Assembly (NCBI RefSeq): GCF_021010565.1
Contig: NZ_JAJNAY010000001.1
Location: 1,654,001-1,718,000 of the forward strand
Reading direction: 5' to 3'
DNA from: Chryseobacterium turcicum
GTDB lineage: Bacteria; Bacteroidota; Bacteroidia; Flavobacteriales; Weeksellaceae
Length of the DNA stretch: 64,000 nt
The notes under the pieces are model-generated. The model saw only the letters and a program-made list of their open reading frames with translations, did not search any database and had not been told where the DNA came from. The first letter of the stretch is position 1. Every line of letters starts with the position of its first letter. Of this stretch, positions 61,210 through 64,000 are shown in pieces. The position numbers and the translations under genes are program-made.

Positions 61210-62084
61210 AGTATAAATTCATAAAAAATAATGAATTTATATTCCCGATTGAAAAGATGTGTAATATTTTAAAATTAAGTTCCAGTGGCTATTATAAATG
61301 GAAAAATAGACCCAGGAGCAAGATATTGCTTTTGAAAGAAAAAATAAAACATCAAATAACTTCGATTTATTTTTCATCAAAACAACGCTACGGAAGCCCG
61401 AGAATTGCATTTGAGTTAAATTCATTAGGATACAGAGTATCGCGAATCACGGTGGTAAAATATATGAAGGAGCTGGGTTTGAGAAGTAAATTAAACAAGA
61501 AATTTAAAGTAACTACGAACTCTAAACACAATTATTTGGTAGTAGACAACATCTTGGACAGAAACTCTACAGCAGATAAATCCTCAAAAGTTTGGGTTTC
61601 TGACATCACTTATATCCAGACCAAAGAAGGATTTTTGTACTTGACAACTGTTATTGATTTATACGACCGAAAAATAATCGGATGGAGTTTGAGTAAAGGA
61701 ATGAGTACAGAAGAAACAAGTCTTACAGCCTGGAAAATGGCTGTCAAAAATAGGAAAATAGCAGATGGATTAATTTTTCATAGCGACAGAGGTGTTCAAT
61801 ATGCAAGCAAAAAATTTGTAAATACATTAGATTTTTATAACGTCATAAGAAGTATGAGCCGCAGAGGAAATTATTGGGATAATGCAGTGGCTGAAAGTTT
61901 TTTCAAATCATTAAAAACGGAACTCATTTATGGTAACAAGCTCACTACAAAAGAACAAATGGAGCTGGAAGTTTTCGAATACATAGAAATCTGGTACAAC
62001 AAAAAAAGACGTCATAGCATCCTGAATTACCAAACGATAGAAGAATTCAACAATCAAAACGAAATTTGTAAAAATGCTGCTTAA
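61206..62084 (+). CDS. IS3-family transposase orfB (DDE integrase)
   Basis: A 292-residue transposase with an HTH_21-like region (KHQITSIYFSSKQRYGSPRI) and an rve integrase core. The DDE triad is visible: Asp in VWVSDITYIQT, Asp in IFHSDRGVQYA and Glu in NAVAESFFKSLK; the conserved YNKKRRHSILNYQT closes the domain. The start overlaps the end of the original orfA frame as ATGA. It appears intact. Confidence 0.92.
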   Translation: MKYKFIKNNEFIFPIEKMCNILKLSSSGYYKWKNRPRSKILLLKEKIKHQITSIYFSSKQRYGSPRIAFELNSLGYRVSRITVVKYMKELGLRSKLNKKFKVTTNSKHNYLVVDNILDRNSTADKSSKVWVSDITYIQTKEGFLYLTTVIDLYDRKIIGWSLSKGMSTEETSLTAWKMAVKNRKIADGLIFHSDRGVQYASKKFVNTLDFYNVIRSMSRRGNYWDNAVAESFFKSLKTELIYGNKLTTKEQMELEVFEYIEIWYNKKRRHSILNYQTIEEFNNQNEICKNAA

Positions 62085-62190
62085 CTTATACTGGAATTTT
62101 TATTTGCATATCCAAAGGGTTCTGAATCTTTTTTACAATCATTATTAGAAGCATTTTAACAGCAAATTTTATTAATCAATTAAAAAAAAT

Positions 62191-62796
62191 ATGAAAAAAA
62201 TATCATCCATTATTATATTTCTTTTCTTGGTCAATGCTAATTTATATTCTCAAAAAAATGTAAATAAAAGTAATTATACATCTCTGATACAAGAAGAAGT
62301 GGGGGATTTGAATCATGATAAAAAGAATGACAGGATTATGGTAGAAATGGATGTGATAGATGAAACCATGCCCGTAAGAGTACAGATATTCCTCTCCCAG
62401 CCTGATAAAAAACTTCAACTGGTCGTTTCTTCTACAAAACTTATTGAAAACGAATATCCGGCTGATAAAAATGGGAAGCATAATGATAATGTAATTCCGG
62501 ATTTTTTTATTGAAGAAGGTAAATTAATAATGCTCACTGATATTAATAATAGAAAAAGCAGGTATGAATTTAGGCTGAAGCAAAATAATTTTGAATTAAT
62601 TAAAATATCACGAGTAATCTGGGATGGAAAAGAGACTACCTCCGAAACAGAAATAGATTTAATAAAAGGAACTAAAACTGAATATAATAGAGACTTTAGC
62701 CCAAACAAAAAGAATATAAAGAACACTAAATTAAAGCCAATCAAAACTTTGCCTAAAATACAGGATTTAAGTTTTTCTGATTTAGAACAGTATTAA
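62191..62796 (+). CDS. Secreted protein, possible immunity protein
   Basis: The product is unrecognised. It is 201 residues with a Sec signal peptide (SSIIIFLFLVNANLYSQ). Near residue 37 GDLNHDKKNDRIMVEMD resembles a DxNxDxxxD calcium-type loop. A comparable DITSDNIPDYLIF layout occurs in the partial lipoprotein at 63593, so the two may be distant relatives. It follows the IS element and overlaps the frame of a truncated, possibly effector-like gene. Secreted proteins in this position often act as periplasmic immunity proteins, but that is inference. Confidence 0.5.
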   Translation: MKKISSIIIFLFLVNANLYSQKNVNKSNYTSLIQEEVGDLNHDKKNDRIMVEMDVIDETMPVRVQIFLSQPDKKLQLVVSSTKLIENEYPADKNGKHNDNVIPDFFIEEGKLIMLTDINNRKSRYEFRLKQNNFELIKISRVIWDGKETTSETEIDLIKGTKTEYNRDFSPNKKNIKNTKLKPIKTLPKIQDLSFSDLEQY

Positions 62797-63416
62797 ATTA
62801 TATTTCGTGGTCTGAATTAAATAAAATTTTTGCTGTAACACATCAGGCTAATTTAGACGCTAGAGGAGACGGAATTAAACGAAGAAATGCTGAAAAAAAG
62901 AAGTTAACAGAGAAGTATAATGCTGATTCAGATAAGCTTAATGAAACACAAGCACAGCAGTTAGCCGATTTAAAAAAAGACTATGCTAATATTCGGTGGG
63001 TTTGGCAGTTAATAGGAAGTGATCGACCAGTTTTAAAAAGTACTAGTTTTAATGAAGCTTTAGATACTGGTAGTCCTGAACTGGAGCTTAATTTTGGGGA
63101 TTTTCTGGAAGGAGGAGGTGCAGCATATATAGAACCTTTTTTAGAAGGAAAAACTCCTGTGGGAAGATATCCTCACGGAATTATTGTGAATGCAATCGGT
63201 CAAAAATCAAATATTATTACGGCTGATTGGCGTGATGCGAATGATGAAAAGATTATTGATGTACTAAAATTTGGGTCTACAGTATATCCTAATATTTATA
63301 CAGAAGCTTTATATGGACATAACATCAAAGTTCTACTCAAAGATAAAGACAAACTTATAAGAGTGCTTGTAATCTCACCCTTCTTAGTTACATTTAAAAG
63401 TAGAGTTTTTTGTTAA
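62781..63416 (+). pseudogene. 5'-truncated gene, possible effector C-terminal region
   Basis: A frame is open from 62781 to the stop ending at 63416 (about 211 codons), but its first two thirds have no ATG start. It begins at the end of the preceding gene in another frame. A charged coiled-coil-like stretch (GDGIKRRNAEKKKLTEKYN, DKLNETQAQQLADLKKDY) precedes a mixed domain (PVGRYPHGIIVNAIGQKS, IITADWRDANDEKIIDVL). The coil-plus-terminal-domain pattern and the tssD neighbourhood suggest a polymorphic effector remnant. No nuclease or toxin motif is recognised. Confidence 0.4.
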
Positions 63417-63592
63417 TAATTTATTGTTGTTGTAAAAATTTTGTTGGAATGTGGGAAACTCATTTGCGTTATTTTGATTGAGTTTTCCATATTTCAATAA
63501 AAAGTCTCTGGGAGTGAGGTGTAATTTTCCCCCAGAACAGTTCAAATCATCAGTTAAGAAAATCCCATATAATGTTAATAATTTATAAAGTA

Positions 63593-64000
63593 ATGAGAAA
63601 AATTGTAATTATTTTTATTCTTCCGTTCTTAGTATGCTGCAATCAGGCAAACAAAATGGAAAAAAAAGTTCTTTCAGATTTAGAAAAAAATCTAAATAAA
63701 AGTAAAGGTCTTCCAATTGATTCAATTAAAATAGATATTACTTCTGATAATATACCAGACTATTTAATTTTCGATGAGATGGATAATAATAGTCCGGTGT
63801 TAATCTTCGATGGGAAGACGGGTGTTGAAATTAAAAATAACAATAAATTCACAAGTCAAGATTTTTCTGTAGAGGAGTTAAACATTGATTGCAAAAATCC
63901 TCGCAAAGCATTACGTTTAATAAGTAATAGAAAAGTTGGGCTAGAGCTAAGCATTTTACAATATAATTCTACAACTAACAGTATGGATCTAGTATTTAAT
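63593..64000 (+). CDS. Putative lipoprotein, partial (runs off the right edge)
   Basis: The frame is open from ATG 63593 to the window end (136 codons). The N-terminus (IVIIFILPFLVCCNQ) carries a hydrophobic core ending in Cys-Cys, a lipoprotein-like signal. The following part includes IDITSDNIPDYLIFDEMD, similar in layout to the secreted protein at 62191. The family is not recognised. It could be an immunity lipoprotein for the truncated gene upstream; the C-terminus is outside the window. Confidence 0.55.
   Translation, partial: MRKIVIIFILPFLVCCNQANKMEKKVLSDLEKNLNKSKGLPIDSIKIDITSDNIPDYLIFDEMDNNSPVLIFDGKTGVEIKNNNKFTSQDFSVEELNIDCKNPRKALRLISNRKVGLELSILQYNSTTNSMDLVFN

Larger units (their letters stand above)
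60853..62114 (+). mobile_element. Complete IS3-family insertion sequence with 3-bp target duplication
   Basis: The element is 1262 bp with 37-bp imperfect terminal inverted repeats: 60853-60889 begins TGGATATACTAAC and ends AGTTAAGCA; 62078-62114 is its inverted match, ending ATATCCA. Both tips are TG...CA as in IS3 elements. The triplet AAG directly flanks both ends (60850-60852 and 62115-62117), a typical 3-bp target duplication, so the insertion looks direct and unrearranged. It contains orfA, which has a premature stop, and an intact orfB. Confidence 0.88.

Noticed and set aside
60811..62190. An ORF interrupted by the IS insertion
   Set aside because: Joining the flanks (after removing one AAG) gives only short frames ending quickly in stops, so the IS seems to lie in a non-coding gap after tssD.

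Overview
The window reads as chromosomal DNA of a Gram-negative flavobacterium close to Chryseobacterium (Bacteroidota). The DNA is AT-rich, promoters carry the Bacteroidota -7 signature (TAnnTTTG), and outer-membrane proteins of the CarboxypepD_reg/TonB-receptor type are present. There is also a fragment of a type IX secretion sorting domain and a Bacteroidota-type TssD (Hcp). No tRNA, rRNA, CRISPR array or phage module was seen.

Layout: (1) 0-7.8 kb: the end of a TolC-family gene, a MocR regulator, and a divergent biotin operon (ferritin-like protein, bioF, bioD, bioB, bioA) closed by a strong terminator. (2) 7.8-17.3 kb: a gene-poor stretch with decayed remnants, a four-gene block of secreted proteins including an RCC1-repeat protein, an amidohydrolase, an Ntn hydrolase of the penicillin V acylase/bile salt hydrolase type, and a 17-residue-repeat protein. 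(3) 17.3-29.1 kb: a drug-type RND tripartite pump on + and a convergent metal-type RND pump on -. (4) 29.3-46.2 kb: a two-component system followed by an LtaS/EptA-like sulfatase-fold transferase, a TolC-adaptor-RND pump, a frameshifted PepSY-like gene, an outer-membrane receptor with HD and PAP2 phosphatase genes, and a second receptor. (5) 46.3-52.4 kb: a copper block on - with an HMBD lipoprotein, two HMA proteins, a flavin/2Fe-2S reductase, CopA and an HMA-AraC regulator. (6) 52.5-59.6 kb: another drug-type RND pump with an AraC regulator. (7) 59.8-64 kb: an accessory tail with gene fragments, an orphan tssD, a complete IS3-family element and probable effector/immunity remnants.

The two most notable results are regulatory. 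First, a 21-bp tandem-repeat box (TTCAAAATT-like half-sites repeated at an 11-bp pitch) lies in front of the two-component genes and of every transcription unit downstream of them up to 46 kb, always about 13 bp before a -7 element. This predicts one OmpR-type regulon that joins envelope modification, efflux, outer-membrane receptors and phosphatases, laid out like an antimicrobial-peptide/envelope-stress response. Second, an 18-bp box lies in front of three copper genes or operons, each time exactly 46 nt from the end of the -7 element. The likely reader is the HMA-AraC regulator encoded beside copA. The window also holds at least five kinds of intergenic palindromic repeat; one appears to have inserted in frame into the signal-peptide region of an RND adaptor.
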